Below, one piece after another: positions 8,501 to 16,070 of a DNA stretch of 64,000 nucleotides (position 1 is the stretch's first letter; the number at the start of each line of letters is the position of its first letter). The DNA is from CALMKX01 sp036274895. Its GTDB lineage: Bacteria; Acidobacteriota; Thermoanaerobaculia; Multivoradales; SZUA-115. The stretch is taken from contig DASUEU010000033.1 of the NCBI GenBank assembly GCA_036274895.1, forward strand, positions 44,250-108,249, read 5' to 3'. The position numbers were made by a program, and so were the translations under genes. The notes beneath the pieces were generated by a model. That model did no database searches and was not told the origin of the DNA. It was given only the letters and a program-made list of their open reading frames with translations.

Positions 8501-10153
8501 GATGGTGCCGGCGGGCGGCGGGTCCGGGGCCTGGATGCCGGCCTCGCGGAAGGGCCGCGCATTGCCGGTGACCACGCCGTAGAAGACGCCCTGGCTGGTG
8601 GCCGTGGCGTTGGCCTCGTTGATGCTGCCCAGGGTGGGCCCGGAGACGGTCAAGGAGGCGACCGACACCCGCATCCCCTCGAGCCGCTCGAGCTGGTCGT
8701 GCACGCCGGCCGGATCGGGGAAGGTGGCGGTCAGGGGGATCGGCGCCGGCAGGGGGTTGCCGGTCGAGATCTGGACCACGGTGGGCGCGGTCAGCTCGGT
8801 CAGCGGCGGCTGGAGCGGGTCCTGGCTGGGCACGAACTCGGTGACCGTGCCGGTGACCTGCACCAGGGCGCCGACCACCGCGGCCGCCGGCGGCGCCGCG
8901 CCGACGAAGACCAGGATGCCCTCGGAGGTGGCCGGGTCGGCGTCGTAGTCGGCTTCCTCTTCCTGGATGAAGAAGCCGTTGCTGCGCACGCCAGTGACGA
9001 TGGCCCTCACCGTGACGCTGCTGCCCACGATCGGGGAGGAGGCCCCCGGGCCCTGGACGTCGTGGATCGGGGTGATCGCCACGTCGTCGTTGTTGATGGT
9101 GCCCAGGCCCTGGCCCTGACCGGCGGGGACGTTGGCCCCGGTGACGTTGGTGACGTTGACGAAGTAGGTCTCGTTCGCCTCCGGGTTGGTGTCACCGTTG
9201 ACCGTGACGTTGAAGGTGTAGGTCGAGCTGCCCATCGGGATGGTCTGCCCGGTCAGCGAGTTGAGCACGTAGTCGTTGTCGGCGAGGGTGGCGGAGTCGT
9301 CGGCCGTGGTGATGTCGAAGGTGACGCCGCCGGCGCCGGCCGGCGCGGACAGGCTCACCGTGAAGGTGGCGGTGACGGTGCCGGCATCGCCCTCGGTGAC
9401 CATCACGTCGTCGATCGAGAGATTGGGGATGACCGGGCCGCCGGGGTTGGGGGTCAAGGAGAAGTCGTCCACCGCCAGGCCGTCGTCGGCGCCCGAGGCG
9501 TTCGCGTCCACCCAGCGGATCCAGAAGGTCGCGCCGTTGGCGATCGAGAGGGCAGGAACGGTGCTCGAGAGCGCAGTGCGGTTGGCGGCGGCGTTACCGT
9601 CCTTGGCGCCGGTGGTGGCGGTGACCGGGGTGATGAAGTTGAGGGCCGCGACGCCGGTCCAGGCGCCGGTGGTCAGGCTGATGGCGTCCAGGCTGTACTC
9701 GAAGTTGATCTGGTCGGTGCGGGCGGCCGTGCCCAGGCGCCATTCCTCGCCGGTGTAGCTCACCTGGAAGCTGCTGATGGTGACGCCGGTGTTGTTGGTG
9801 AAGCAGGCGCCGAAGAGCGGGATGAGGGTGCCGCTCTGGAGGCCACCGAGGGCGCGGTCCGTGGCCGCCGTCGAGCCGTAGCTGTAGGTGTCGCCGGTGT
9901 TGCTGCCCCCGGTGTCGACGGCGTACTGCTCATTGTCGCGAGCGCCGCCGCCGGTCTCGGTCATGAACCAGCCGGTGATGGTCAGGTTGTTGGTGGTGCT
10001 GCCCGCCGTGTTGGAGAGGGTGTCGAAGTTCTGGCTCACGGCCGAGCCCGGGGTGGTCAAGCTGACGCACTGGGCCGAGGCTGGAGCGGAAGCGAGGAGG
10101 GCCAGGAGAGAGAGAACGAGGCAGGTGGCCAGCGGGCGCAGGGCGGGCTTCAT
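5534..10153 (-). CDS. Large secreted nuclease-like protein: Calx-beta, EEP domain, four DUF11 repeats, IPTL-type C-terminus
   Basis: A 1539-residue exported protein. A signal peptide (LATCLVLSLLALLASAPASA) ends near residue 27. A Calx-beta-like domain spans about 243-350 and an OB-fold-like segment about 355-470. An endonuclease/exonuclease/phosphatase domain runs from about 628 to 965, with AAYNLQRFFD, an ENL segment around EIENLTTLQALAARI, VLVGDFNAFEVND and LADHDPLVAYF. Four DUF11-type repeats begin near 976, 1103, 1234 and 1368, each containing a DTLPAGTTFVSL-like phrase. The C-terminus (IPALDTAGLALLALLLAGLG followed by RRSRRA) is a hydrophobic segment plus basic tail resembling IPTL/PEP-type sorting signals. 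This is the ExeM-like extracellular DNase architecture, so extracellular DNA degradation is the likely role. The EEP residues look intact by eye. Confidence 0.87.
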   Translation of the reverse strand: MKPALRPLATCLVLSLLALLASAPASAQCVSLTTPGSAVSQNFDTLSNTAGSTTNNLTITGWFMTETGGGARDNEQYAVDTGGSNTGDTYSYGSTAATDRALGGLQSGTLIPLFGACFTNNTGVTISSFQVSYTGEEWRLGTAARTDQINFEYSLDAISLTTGAWTGVAALNFITPVTATTGAKDGNAAANRTALSSTVPALSIANGATFWIRWVDANASGADDGLAVDDFSLTPNPGGPVIPNLSIDDVMVTEGDAGTVTATFTVSLSAPAGAGGVTFDITTADDSATLADNDYVLNSLTGQTIPMGSSTYTFNVTVNGDTNPEANETYFVNVTNVTGANVPAGQGQGLGTINNDDVAITPIHDVQGPGASSPIVGSSVTVRAIVTGVRSNGFFIQEEEADYDADPATSEGILVFVGAAPPAAAVVGALVQVTGTVTEFVPSQDPLQPPLTELTAPTVVQISTGNPLPAPIPLTATFPDPAGVHDQLERLEGMRVSVASLTVSGPTLGSINEANATATSQGVFYGVVTGNARPFREAGIQAPDPPPAGTIPPIPRFDANPERIRVDSDNLTGSVAIDVGAGAVVSNLVGPMDYTFRTYSINPDPPTPPTVAGGPTAVAVTPPTSLEFTVAAYNLQRFFDTVNDPGIGEPVLTATAFDNRLNKASIGIRNFLRFPDIIGVVEIENLTTLQALAARISADAIANSQPDPIYASFLVEGNDVGGIDVGFLVKTATVFGATPRVTVVSVTQEGAATLFVNPDSSSELLNDRPSLVLDAIVNHPNGTSFPIVVIVNHLRSLNGASDPSAGSNGWATVGERVRAKRQQQAEFLANLVQARQVGDPAEHIVLVGDFNAFEVNDGLGDSMGVIDGTPSPDNQTAVPGDGIDLVNPDFDNLFDSPPASDRYSFIFDGNAQSLDHALVNQPLITDTLSHRLEHPRINADFPETARNNAANAIRLADHDPLVAYFEVAAFGGADLAMTKTDGTDPVVAGTNLVYTITATNNGPAVAASASVSDTLPAGTTFVSLASPGGWSCTTPAVGSGGTVSCSNPAFAVGNAVFTLTVAVAPSVAAGTVLSNTATVTSTTPDPSSGNESATATTTVAASADLSITKTDTPDPVTAGNNLTYTVTVTNAGPSFGTTVSMSDTLPAGTTFVSLSSPGGWSCTTPAVGSGGTVTCSIASFAPGSAVFTLVVTVQASVSHGTVLNNTATVSATSPDPNPGNGSATAQTTVSNPGMQVALIKTDTPDPVQTLDPLTYTLTATNSSGQPLDSATLTDPLPADTTFVSLASPAGWSCTTPAVGASGTVTCSTTAGMPAGSAVFTLVVEVGLLAPAGSTISNQAELSASDDGQPILVTAPSSTAVLSPAALAATKSVDGDFQPGGDVNYTVVVTNTSNRVQADNPGPELTDVLPPELALVSASATSGTATATLGTNTVTWNGSLLPGASVTITIVATIAADVAPDTTITNQATLSFDGDGNGTNEASAVSDDISTTAAGDPTGFVVVGMPAIDIPALDTAGLALLALLLAGLGLGLLGRRSRRA

Positions 10154-10280
10154 GGGATTGACTCCATTTCGCTTGGATGCGGGAGGAACGAGGCCGGGAA
10201 CGGGTCATTCTCCCTCGGCCACGCCTGGTTTGGCAACCGAGACGCCGGCGACGAAGGGGCGACAGCTTGGTGCCTTCCCC

Positions 10281-10300
10281 GAGGTGCCAGCCATTTCGGG
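10281..10300 (+). repeat. Short interspersed palindromic repeat, copy 7
   Basis: GAGGTGCCAGCCATTTCGGG, identical to copy 2. It lies in the 302-bp divergent intergenic region between the nuclease gene and glnA. Apart from this repeat and the glnA promoter, that region shows nothing else. Confidence 0.78.
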
Positions 10301-10368
10301 GCGGTGGATGCGTCGAGGGTCTGTTGACCTGTTTTGTGTTATTTGTGGTGGAAACTAGGCTAGTCTAC

Positions 10369-10396
10369 TTGACTTTTAGTCTAGCTTGGCTAGGAT
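10369..10396 (+). promoter_or_regulatory. Predicted promoter of the glutamine synthetase gene with CTAG direct repeats
   Basis: TTGACT (10369-10374), a 16-bp spacer and TAGGAT (10391-10396) form a good sigma-70-type promoter about 60 bp before glnA. It sits in an AT-rich island within GC-rich DNA. TAGTCTA occurs on both sides of the -35 box, and CTAGGCTAG and CTAGCTTGGCTAG flank it. These repeats may be an operator; no regulator is identified. Confidence 0.55.
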
Positions 10397-10455
10397 GAAG
10401 TCGTTCGGAGCCAGCCAACCACTCTCCCCCCTCCGGGGTCGAACCAAGGAGACCT

Positions 10456-11892
10456 ATGACCACCACACCCCTACGCGATTTCCTCGAGATCCCCTACGAG
10501 CAACTCGAGGAGATGAACGTCGCCGCCAAGCAGGAGCGCCTCGATCGCAAGGATCCCGACAAGGTCCGCGAGGAGCGCCTCCGCTACCTGGCCGGCGAGA
10601 AGCGGATCAAGGCGGTGACCGTCTGCTTCACCGACCTCGAAGGCCGCTTCCACATGCTCGACTACGACAAGAAGTTCCTCCTGAAGTCGGCCGACAACTT
10701 GACCTTCGACGGCTCCTCGATTCGCGGCTTCTCCCAGCAGGCCGAGAGCGATCTGCGCCTGGCCATCGATTGGCCGGCTTTCTACTGGCTGCCGGCGGAC
10801 ATCTTCGGTCCGGGCAAGGTGCTGGTCTTCGGCGAGGTCCAGGAGCGCGACGGCAGCCCCTACCGGGGCGACCTGCGCGCCCGCCTCAAGGCCTACGCCG
10901 GCCAGCTGTGGGCCAAGGACGAGACGGTCGCCTACGCCTCGAACGAGATCGAGGGCTTCCTCTTCCACGGCCGGGACGCCGAGCGCCGCTATCCCGACAC
11001 CGGGGTCTTCGAGTTCATCTCTACCGGCGGCTACTACCACTCCCTGCCCGGCGACGCCCTGCGCCAGTTCATCGATACCGCCGCCGAGGTGCAGCGGGCG
11101 ATGGGCTTCAACAACGAAAAGGACCACCCCGAGGTGGCCCCCTCGCAGTTCGAGATGAACTACGGCTACACCGAGATCACCATCGCCGCCGACCAGGTGC
11201 AGCTCTACAAGCTGCTGTCGCGGCAGGTGGCGGCGCGCATGGACATGACCGCGAGCTTCCTGCCCAAGCCGGTCACCGGCGTCAACGGCAACGGCATGCA
11301 CACCAACATGTCGATCGGCCGCAGGGGCCAGAACCTGTTCTTCGACGCCAAGGGCCAGGACGGGCTTTCGGCCGCGGGCTGGAGCTTCATCCACCGCATC
11401 CTGGCCAACGGCAACGACCTCTGCCTGATCTTGAACTCGAGCGTCAACTCCTACCGCCGGCTCGACCCCCACTTCGAGGCCCCGAACCAGATCAAGGCCT
11501 CGGCCATCGACCGCGGCTCGATGGTGCGCATCCCCCTGGGCAACGAGAAGTCCGCCCGTGTCGAGGTGCGCTCGATCGCCCCGGACGCCAACCCCTACCT
11601 CGCCCTCTATAGCCTGGTGCGCACCGGCATCGAGGGGCCGGCCGAGGGAGAGAACGACGGCAAGCGGCCGCGCACCCGCTTTCTGCCGGACAACATCTAC
11701 GACGCCATCCGCCTGTTCAAGCAGAGCCGTTGGGCGGCCGAGCTGATGGGCGAGGAGGTGCACGGCAAGTACGCCGATCTCAAGCTCGCCGCCGCCGAGC
11801 GCTGCCCCAAGGCCCTGGGCGCGCGGGTCAAGCGCTCGGAGATCCAGTTCCACCACGAGGTCACCAACCAGTACCTCTGGTCGCGGTTCTGA
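10456..11892 (+). CDS. glnA: Glutamine synthetase, type I
   Basis: Glutamine synthetase (ATP + glutamate + ammonia to glutamine), 478 residues, the usual GSI length. Recognisable elements are FDGSSIRGF at residues 84-92, the metal-site region SNEIEGF, NYGYTEITIAAD, the ATP/glutamate loop NGNGMHTNMS, NSYRRLDPHFEAPNQI and VEVRSIAPDANPYL. A tyrosine in DNIYDAIRLF corresponds to the adenylylation-loop region of GSI-beta enzymes. The GMHTNMS loop differs from the more common GMHVHQS, so a paralogous GS-like ligase is possible. AAGGAG lies 6 bp before the ATG and a clear promoter lies upstream. The gene is monocistronic. Confidence 0.87.
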   Translation: MTTTPLRDFLEIPYEQLEEMNVAAKQERLDRKDPDKVREERLRYLAGEKRIKAVTVCFTDLEGRFHMLDYDKKFLLKSADNLTFDGSSIRGFSQQAESDLRLAIDWPAFYWLPADIFGPGKVLVFGEVQERDGSPYRGDLRARLKAYAGQLWAKDETVAYASNEIEGFLFHGRDAERRYPDTGVFEFISTGGYYHSLPGDALRQFIDTAAEVQRAMGFNNEKDHPEVAPSQFEMNYGYTEITIAADQVQLYKLLSRQVAARMDMTASFLPKPVTGVNGNGMHTNMSIGRRGQNLFFDAKGQDGLSAAGWSFIHRILANGNDLCLILNSSVNSYRRLDPHFEAPNQIKASAIDRGSMVRIPLGNEKSARVEVRSIAPDANPYLALYSLVRTGIEGPAEGENDGKRPRTRFLPDNIYDAIRLFKQSRWAAELMGEEVHGKYADLKLAAAERCPKALGARVKRSEIQFHHEVTNQYLWSRF

Positions 11893-11923
11893 GGCCCTGC
11901 GCTGGCCGGTGCCGGCCGCTCCT

Positions 11924-11942
11924 CGAAGTGCCTGGCACCTCG
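11924..11942 (-). repeat. Short interspersed palindromic repeat, copy 8
   Basis: CGAAGTGCCTGGCACCTCG, the symmetric subtype on the minus strand, 32 bp after the glnA stop. Confidence 0.78.
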
Positions 11943-11976
11943 GGGAGCGCCCCTTTGGGGCCGGCCAGCCGCGAAG

Positions 11977-12600
11977 CTAACGTCGGCGCGAGCGGTACCA
12001 CGACGCCGCGCCCACGACGAGGGCGAGCGCCACGAGGCCGACCAAGAGGAGGGGCCGGGACCGATTCGGTTCCGGCTCCGGGTCTGCGACCACCGAGACG
12101 GTACCGACGTTGGTCACGGGCTGGCCCGTCTGTCGGTCGAAGGCCCGGCCCACGAACGGCCGGTGCGGCGGCAGTGCGAACGGCGCCCGCAACTTGAGGC
12201 TCCCCAGCTTGGCAGGGCCGTTGATCCGCGAGCTGCCGAAGTAGTTCAGCCGGAGGTTGGGAGTGTTGGGGCTGTCCGCGACGCCCTCGGCGGGCTGCTC
12301 GAGTGTGGGGTGGATCGAAGCCTTCCAGTCCTTCGGAAGGGTCTCGAAGAGATCCTCTGGGGTCCGGCCACGCAGCACGTCGAGGTCGGGGATCTCGAGG
12401 TGGCCACAGACCTCGCAGATGGGCTCGTAGCGGATGACGAACTGGGAGAGATCGACCAAGAGCACGAGCTCAGTGCAGCCGCTTGAGTGCGGATCGATCG
12501 CGTGGCACTCGACCTGGATGTCGGCGCGGGCGGCCGAGGGTGCCAGCAGCTGGCTGAGCAGAGTGCAGGTCAACAACAGCGCAGGGACGGGGGCTTTCAT
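11977..12600 (-). CDS. Exported, C-terminally membrane-anchored protein of unknown function
   Basis: A 207-residue protein not recognised as a known family. A signal peptide (APVPALLLTCTLLSQLLAPS) covers about residues 1-27. Residues 30-165 form a predicted extracytoplasmic region with a CEVC pair (EPICEVCGHLE). One membrane segment (PLLLVGLVALALVVGAASWY) is followed directly by RSRRR, a typical stop-transfer or sorting-type end. The start is well supported by GAGGAGA just upstream of the ATG at 12600. It is transcribed towards glnA, with repeat copy 8 between the two. The CxxC could bind metal or act in redox; this is speculation. Confidence 0.7.
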   Translation of the reverse strand: MKAPVPALLLTCTLLSQLLAPSAARADIQVECHAIDPHSSGCTELVLLVDLSQFVIRYEPICEVCGHLEIPDLDVLRGRTPEDLFETLPKDWKASIHPTLEQPAEGVADSPNTPNLRLNYFGSSRINGPAKLGSLKLRAPFALPPHRPFVGRAFDRQTGQPVTNVGTVSVVADPEPEPNRSRPLLLVGLVALALVVGAASWYRSRRR

Positions 12601-12715
12601 CGGGCTCTCCTCTCGAGGATCTCAGCAGATGCGGCCGCGGCATCGACCGCGGCTCGGGTTTCGAGAGGTGGATTCGCGGCCGGCCTCGGAGATCTGACAT
12701 CAAGCGAGCCGCTGC

Positions 12716-12735
12716 GAGGTGCCAGGCACTTCGGG
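12716..12735 (+). repeat. Short interspersed palindromic repeat, copy 9
   Basis: GAGGTGCCAGGCACTTCGGG, the consensus form of the symmetric subtype. Confidence 0.8.
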
Positions 12736-12758
12736 GGCGGCAACGAAGCGCCCGCTCC

Positions 12759-12778
12759 GAGGTACCAGGCACTTCGGG
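12759..12778 (+). repeat. Short interspersed palindromic repeat, copy 10
   Basis: GAGGTACCAGGCACTTCGGG, one substitution from copy 9 and 24 bp downstream in the same orientation. It lies directly against the stop codon of the 12784 reading frame. Confidence 0.8.
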
Positions 12779-12783
12779 GACGC

Positions 12784-13011
12784 CTACCGCTCGGCGTCGA
12801 TCACCACGGTCTCGAGCAGGCCGGAGGCACGGCCCAGGCCGAGGCCGAGTCGGAGGTCTCCCCATGGGCAGGAGTAGATGGTGTAGGCGGGATAGTCCGG
12901 CGGGTACTCGGGAGTGGGCGCGTCAAGACTGAAGTTGGGGCCGAAGCGCGCTTCGAGGTCGGCTCGGCGGATCCCAGCTGCCTTGGCGTCGAGTTCCAGG
13001 ATCAGCCTCAC
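12784..13011 (-). pseudogene. Short reading frame, probable C-terminal remnant of a hypothetical protein
   Basis: The 75 residues from a possible GTG start at 13011 read like genuine protein: VRLILELDAKAAGIRRADLE, then a segment rich in Pro and Tyr, then SCPWGDLRLGLGLGRASGLL. Both ends meet interspersed repeats: copy 11 overlaps the only available start, and copy 10 lies 6 bp beyond the stop. Upstream of copy 11 the frame is simply antisense to the cupin gene. Either this is a small gene whose start was supplied by the repeat, or a remnant of a gene cut by it. No family is recognised. Confidence 0.4.
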
Positions 13012-13031
13012 CGAAGTGGCTGGCACCTCGG
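13011..13031 (-). repeat. Short interspersed palindromic repeat, copy 11
   Basis: The minus strand reads CCGAGGTGCCAGCCACTTCGG, asymmetric subtype. It overlaps the apparent start of the 12784-13011 reading frame. Confidence 0.75.
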
Positions 13032-13090
13032 AGCGGGCGGAGCGGTGGGGGCTGTCCGGGGTGTGACACACTCGGGCCTCCGGAGGTTCC

Positions 13091-13429
13091 ATGGCACAGG
13101 ATGCAAGCGATCCGTCCGACCTCGAGGGCGTTGTCAACGCCGCGGAGTTGGTAGCGCTCCAGCCGGGAGCCGTCGTCAGCCGCACGGTGGTCAAGAAGCC
13201 GTCCGGCACGGTCACGGCGTTTGCGTTCGATGCCGGAGAAGGGCTCAGCGAGCACACGGCGCCATTCGATGCCCTGATCCTCGGTCTCGAGGGCGAAGGG
13301 GAGATCACCATCGCTGCTGCACCGCACCAGGTCCGCCCGGGCCAGCTTCTGAGGCTGCCGGCGGGCCAGCCCCACGGCGTGAAGGCGATCACTCCCTTCA
13401 AGATGCTTCTGATCATGATCCGAGCCTGA
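13091..13429 (+). CDS. Small single-domain cupin protein
   Basis: A 112-residue cupin_2-type beta-barrel protein. The conserved segments are SEHTAPFDALILGLEGEGEI (motif 1, with a His and an acidic residue as possible metal ligands) and VRPGQLLRLPAGQPHGVKAI (motif 2, G-x-x-x-x-x-P-x-G-x-x-H). GGAGG lies 5 bp before the ATG. Such stand-alone cupins bind a metal and small ligands and serve as sensors, isomerases or dioxygenase-like proteins; the substrate cannot be inferred. It lies 50 bp before, and may be cotranscribed with, the FAD oxidoreductase that follows. Confidence 0.82.
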   Translation: MAQDASDPSDLEGVVNAAELVALQPGAVVSRTVVKKPSGTVTAFAFDAGEGLSEHTAPFDALILGLEGEGEITIAAAPHQVRPGQLLRLPAGQPHGVKAITPFKMLLIMIRA

Positions 13430-13478
13430 GGACCGGCCGGACACTGACCACCACACAGCCCATGGGGGAGATTCGGGA

Positions 13479-14897
13479 ATGAACGTACGCACGTTGGACG
13501 GCGGCGAGGCCGCTCTCGAGCCCGCTGCGCTGGAGGGCCTCAAGGCACGCCTCAAGGGGCCGGTGATCCTGCCCGGGGACGCCGGCTACGAGGATGCCCG
13601 CACCGTCTGGAACAGCATGATCGACAAGCGGCCAGCATTGGTGGTGCGCTGCCTGGGCGTGGCGGACGTCATCGCCTGCGTCCAGTTCGCGCGCGCCCAC
13701 CGGCTCCTGCTCTGCATCAAGGGCGGCGGCCACAACATCGCCGGCCTCGCCGTGGCGGACGGCGCCCTGCTGCTGGACCTCTCCCTCATGCGCGGCGTCT
13801 GGGTGGATGCTGAACGCAGGATCGCTCACGCTCAGGCGGGCTGCCTGCTGGGGGACCTGGATCGCGAGACCCAGATCCATGGCCTGGCCACGGTGCTCGG
13901 CTTCGTCTCCATGACCGGCATCGCCGGCCTCACCCTGGGCGGCGGCTTCGGCTATCTGACCCGACGCTGGGGGTGGACGACCGACAACGTGCTGGGGATG
14001 AACCTCGTCACCGCGGAGGCGAGGCTGGTTCGCGCCAGCGCCGACGAGAACCCTGACCTGTTCTGGGGTCTCCGCGGCGGTGGCGGCAACTTCGGCGTGG
14101 TGACCGGCATCGACTACGCCCTCCAGCCGGTGGGGCCGGAGGTGGTCGGTGGCGTGGTCGCGTGGCCCGCCAGCGCGGCGCCCGAGGTGCTCGAGCTCTA
14201 CCGGACGATGGCCGAGCAGGCCCCGCGCGAGCTCACCCTGGTCAGCTTCATCCGGCCGGCGCCGCCAGCCCCTTGGCTCCCCAAGGCGACGCACGGCCAG
14301 CCCATCGTGGCGATTCTCGCCTGCCACAGCGGCGGCCTCGAAGAGGGGGAGAGGGCGGTTGCCGCCATCAAGTCCTTCGGCACGCCGGTCGGCGACGTGC
14401 TGGTGCGCCGGCCGTACGCCCAGCTGCAGACCATGCTCGATGGCACCCAGCCCAAGGGCCGGCGCTACTACTGGAAGAGCGAGTACCTGCAGCGCATCGA
14501 GCCGGCGTTTTGTCATCGATTCATGGCCCGCGCCGCGGCGATTCCCTCACCACACTCCTCGATGATCCTGTTCCAGATCGGCGGTGCGTTAAACGAGCTC
14601 GACAACGACCACTCTCCGGCCGGCAACCGGGACGCCCGCTACGTGCTCAACATCGGCGGCGCGTGGGAGCAGGCGGCGGACGACGCGGCGAACGTGGCCT
14701 GGGCGCGCGACGCCTGGAACGACCTCAAGGCGTTCTCGACCGGGGGAAACTACGTCAACTTCCTGACCGAGGACGAAGGTCCCGAGCGGGTGGCGGCGGC
14801 CCTCGGCAAGGGCCTCGCGAGGTTGGCGGAGGTCAAGAGGCGCTGGGATCCGGAGAATCTCTTTCGCACCAACCGCAACATCACACCGGCCGGCTGA
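13479..14897 (+). CDS. FAD-binding oxidoreductase of the berberine-bridge-enzyme (PCMH/BBE) family
   Basis: A 472-residue flavoprotein oxidase or dehydrogenase. The PCMH-type FAD domain includes IKGGGHNIAGLAVADGALLL, whose His is the usual 8-alpha-histidyl FAD attachment site, followed by SMTGIAGLTLGGGFGYLTRR and WGLRGGGGNFGVVTGIDY. The C-terminal BBE motif is present as NYVNFLTEDEGPERV and VKRRWDPENLFRTNRNI. Family members oxidise sugars, alcohols or alkaloid-like substrates; I cannot assign one here. No signal peptide is seen, so it is probably cytoplasmic. It is followed after 11 bp by the DinB-like gene, suggesting an operon 13091-16023. Confidence 0.88.
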   Translation: MNVRTLDGGEAALEPAALEGLKARLKGPVILPGDAGYEDARTVWNSMIDKRPALVVRCLGVADVIACVQFARAHRLLLCIKGGGHNIAGLAVADGALLLDLSLMRGVWVDAERRIAHAQAGCLLGDLDRETQIHGLATVLGFVSMTGIAGLTLGGGFGYLTRRWGWTTDNVLGMNLVTAEARLVRASADENPDLFWGLRGGGGNFGVVTGIDYALQPVGPEVVGGVVAWPASAAPEVLELYRTMAEQAPRELTLVSFIRPAPPAPWLPKATHGQPIVAILACHSGGLEEGERAVAAIKSFGTPVGDVLVRRPYAQLQTMLDGTQPKGRRYYWKSEYLQRIEPAFCHRFMARAAAIPSPHSSMILFQIGGALNELDNDHSPAGNRDARYVLNIGGAWEQAADDAANVAWARDAWNDLKAFSTGGNYVNFLTEDEGPERVAAALGKGLARLAEVKRRWDPENLFRTNRNITPAG

Positions 14898-14908
14898 GCA
14901 ATCCGCCC

Positions 14909-15436
14909 ATGCACTTCGATCTCCAACTCGCCATCCCCGTCCTGGAGCGCACGCCCGCCGTGCTCGACGCCTGGCTGCGGGGTCTGCCCGCGGAGTGGAC
15001 GGCGGCCAACGAGGGGCCGGAGACCTGGAGCCCCTTCGACGTGGTGGGGCACCTGATCGACGGCGAGGAGACCGATTGGATCCCCCGGGCGCGCATCATC
15101 CTCTCCGGGGCGGCGGAGCGCCGCTTCGAGCCTTACGACCGCTTTCGCCACCTCGCGCGCAACCAGGGCCGGCGCCTCGACGACCTGCTCGACGAGCTCG
15201 GCAGCCTGCGCCGGGCCAACCTCGAGACCCTGCGCGGCTTCGACCTCCAGCCGGCGGACCTCGAGCGCACCGGCGAGCACCCGGCCTTCGGCACCGTCAC
15301 CCTGGCCCAGCTGCTCGCCACCTGGGTGGCCCACGACCTCGGCCACCTCGCCCAGATCGCCCGCGCGATGGCCCGCCAGCACCGCGAGGCGACAGGACCG
15401 TGGGTGGCGTACCTGCCGATCCTCCAAGGGCGGTGA
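14909..15436 (+). CDS. DinB/YfiT-family putative metal-dependent protein
   Basis: A 175-residue four-helix DinB-superfamily protein. Characteristic features are WSPFDVVGHLIDGEETDWIP near residue 45 and TWVAHDLGHLAQIARAM near residue 145. The three histidines (one in VVGHLID, two in AHDLGH) form the usual metal triad. Members include bacillithiol or mycothiol S-transferases and many uncharacterised damage-induced proteins. The ATG at 14909 is chosen from the family-like N-terminus MHFDLQLAIPVLERTP; the frame is open further upstream only as antisense or overlap of the BBE gene. It is close to the preceding oxidoreductase and probably cotranscribed. Confidence 0.82.
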   Translation: MHFDLQLAIPVLERTPAVLDAWLRGLPAEWTAANEGPETWSPFDVVGHLIDGEETDWIPRARIILSGAAERRFEPYDRFRHLARNQGRRLDDLLDELGSLRRANLETLRGFDLQPADLERTGEHPAFGTVTLAQLLATWVAHDLGHLAQIARAMARQHREATGPWVAYLPILQGR

Positions 15437-15447
15437 TCCGAGCTGGT

Positions 15448-16023
15448 ATGGCAAAGGCCAGGATGACGGAACGGCTGCTCGCGGCAATGGCCTTCGCGAC
15501 CCTGGCCGCCTCGGCTGGCTGTGGGAGAACGTACGAGGCGCCGGCAGACAGCGAGCCTCATGGCACGGTCATGATTCTCGACGTCGCTGCTGGAACAACC
15601 GACCTCTCCGTGTCGGTCGATGGAGCCAGAGTTGCTCTCGGGACGTTCGCCACTTCCTTGTCGGGCAGCATCCTGATGTTGGAGGCCCGGGAATACCAGG
15701 TGCCCATCGATCCCGGAGCCCACGACCTTCAAGTGGGGCAGATCGGGGTGGAACCCGGCGTCGGCGCCATGACCTTCAGGACGGGGACGACCGACGCCCA
15801 GGCAGTGTTCGCGCCCGGCCAGGTGGCCTACCTGGTGGTAGCACCGACCAAGGTCTTCGCAGCCAAGAAGGTCGTAGCCGTGTCGGCCGCGGACTATGAG
15901 CGGTGCCGGCGACTGACCCAGGTGGACTGGTCACGGGAGCTCGCCGCGCGCGACGCGAACAGGCTGATCCAGCGTGTTGGCGAGTGCTCGGTCGTGGTCT
16001 CGGCCTTGACGGGCAGGCCGTGA
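15448..16023 (+). CDS. Putative lipoprotein, DUF4397-like
   Basis: A 191-residue lipoprotein. The signal peptide ends in a lipobox-like LAASAGC at about residues 19-25, so the mature protein would start with an acylated Cys. The body reads like a DUF4397-type beta-sandwich (TVMILDVAAGTTDLSVSVDG, then EYQVPIDPGAHDLQVGQIG, then FAPGQVAYLVVAP). The family assignment is tentative. ATG codons occur at 15448 and 15463; either leaves an intact signal. The gene starts 12 bp after the DinB-like gene and is followed by interspersed repeat copy 12. Confidence 0.72.
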   Translation: MAKARMTERLLAAMAFATLAASAGCGRTYEAPADSEPHGTVMILDVAAGTTDLSVSVDGARVALGTFATSLSGSILMLEAREYQVPIDPGAHDLQVGQIGVEPGVGAMTFRTGTTDAQAVFAPGQVAYLVVAPTKVFAAKKVVAVSAADYERCRRLTQVDWSRELAARDANRLIQRVGECSVVVSALTGRP

Positions 16024-16050
16024 GGCGTGAGAGTGCCCCTCCTCGCCCCC

Positions 16051-16070
16051 CCGAAGTGCCTGGCACCTCC
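16051..16070 (-). repeat. Short interspersed palindromic repeat, copy 12
   Basis: CCGAAGTGCCTGGCACCTCC, symmetric subtype and the last copy found. It lies 28 bp after the lipoprotein stop. The rest of the 282-bp gap to 16306 holds only a weak GCCGCCG/CGGCGGC stem at about 16090-16115. Confidence 0.76.
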
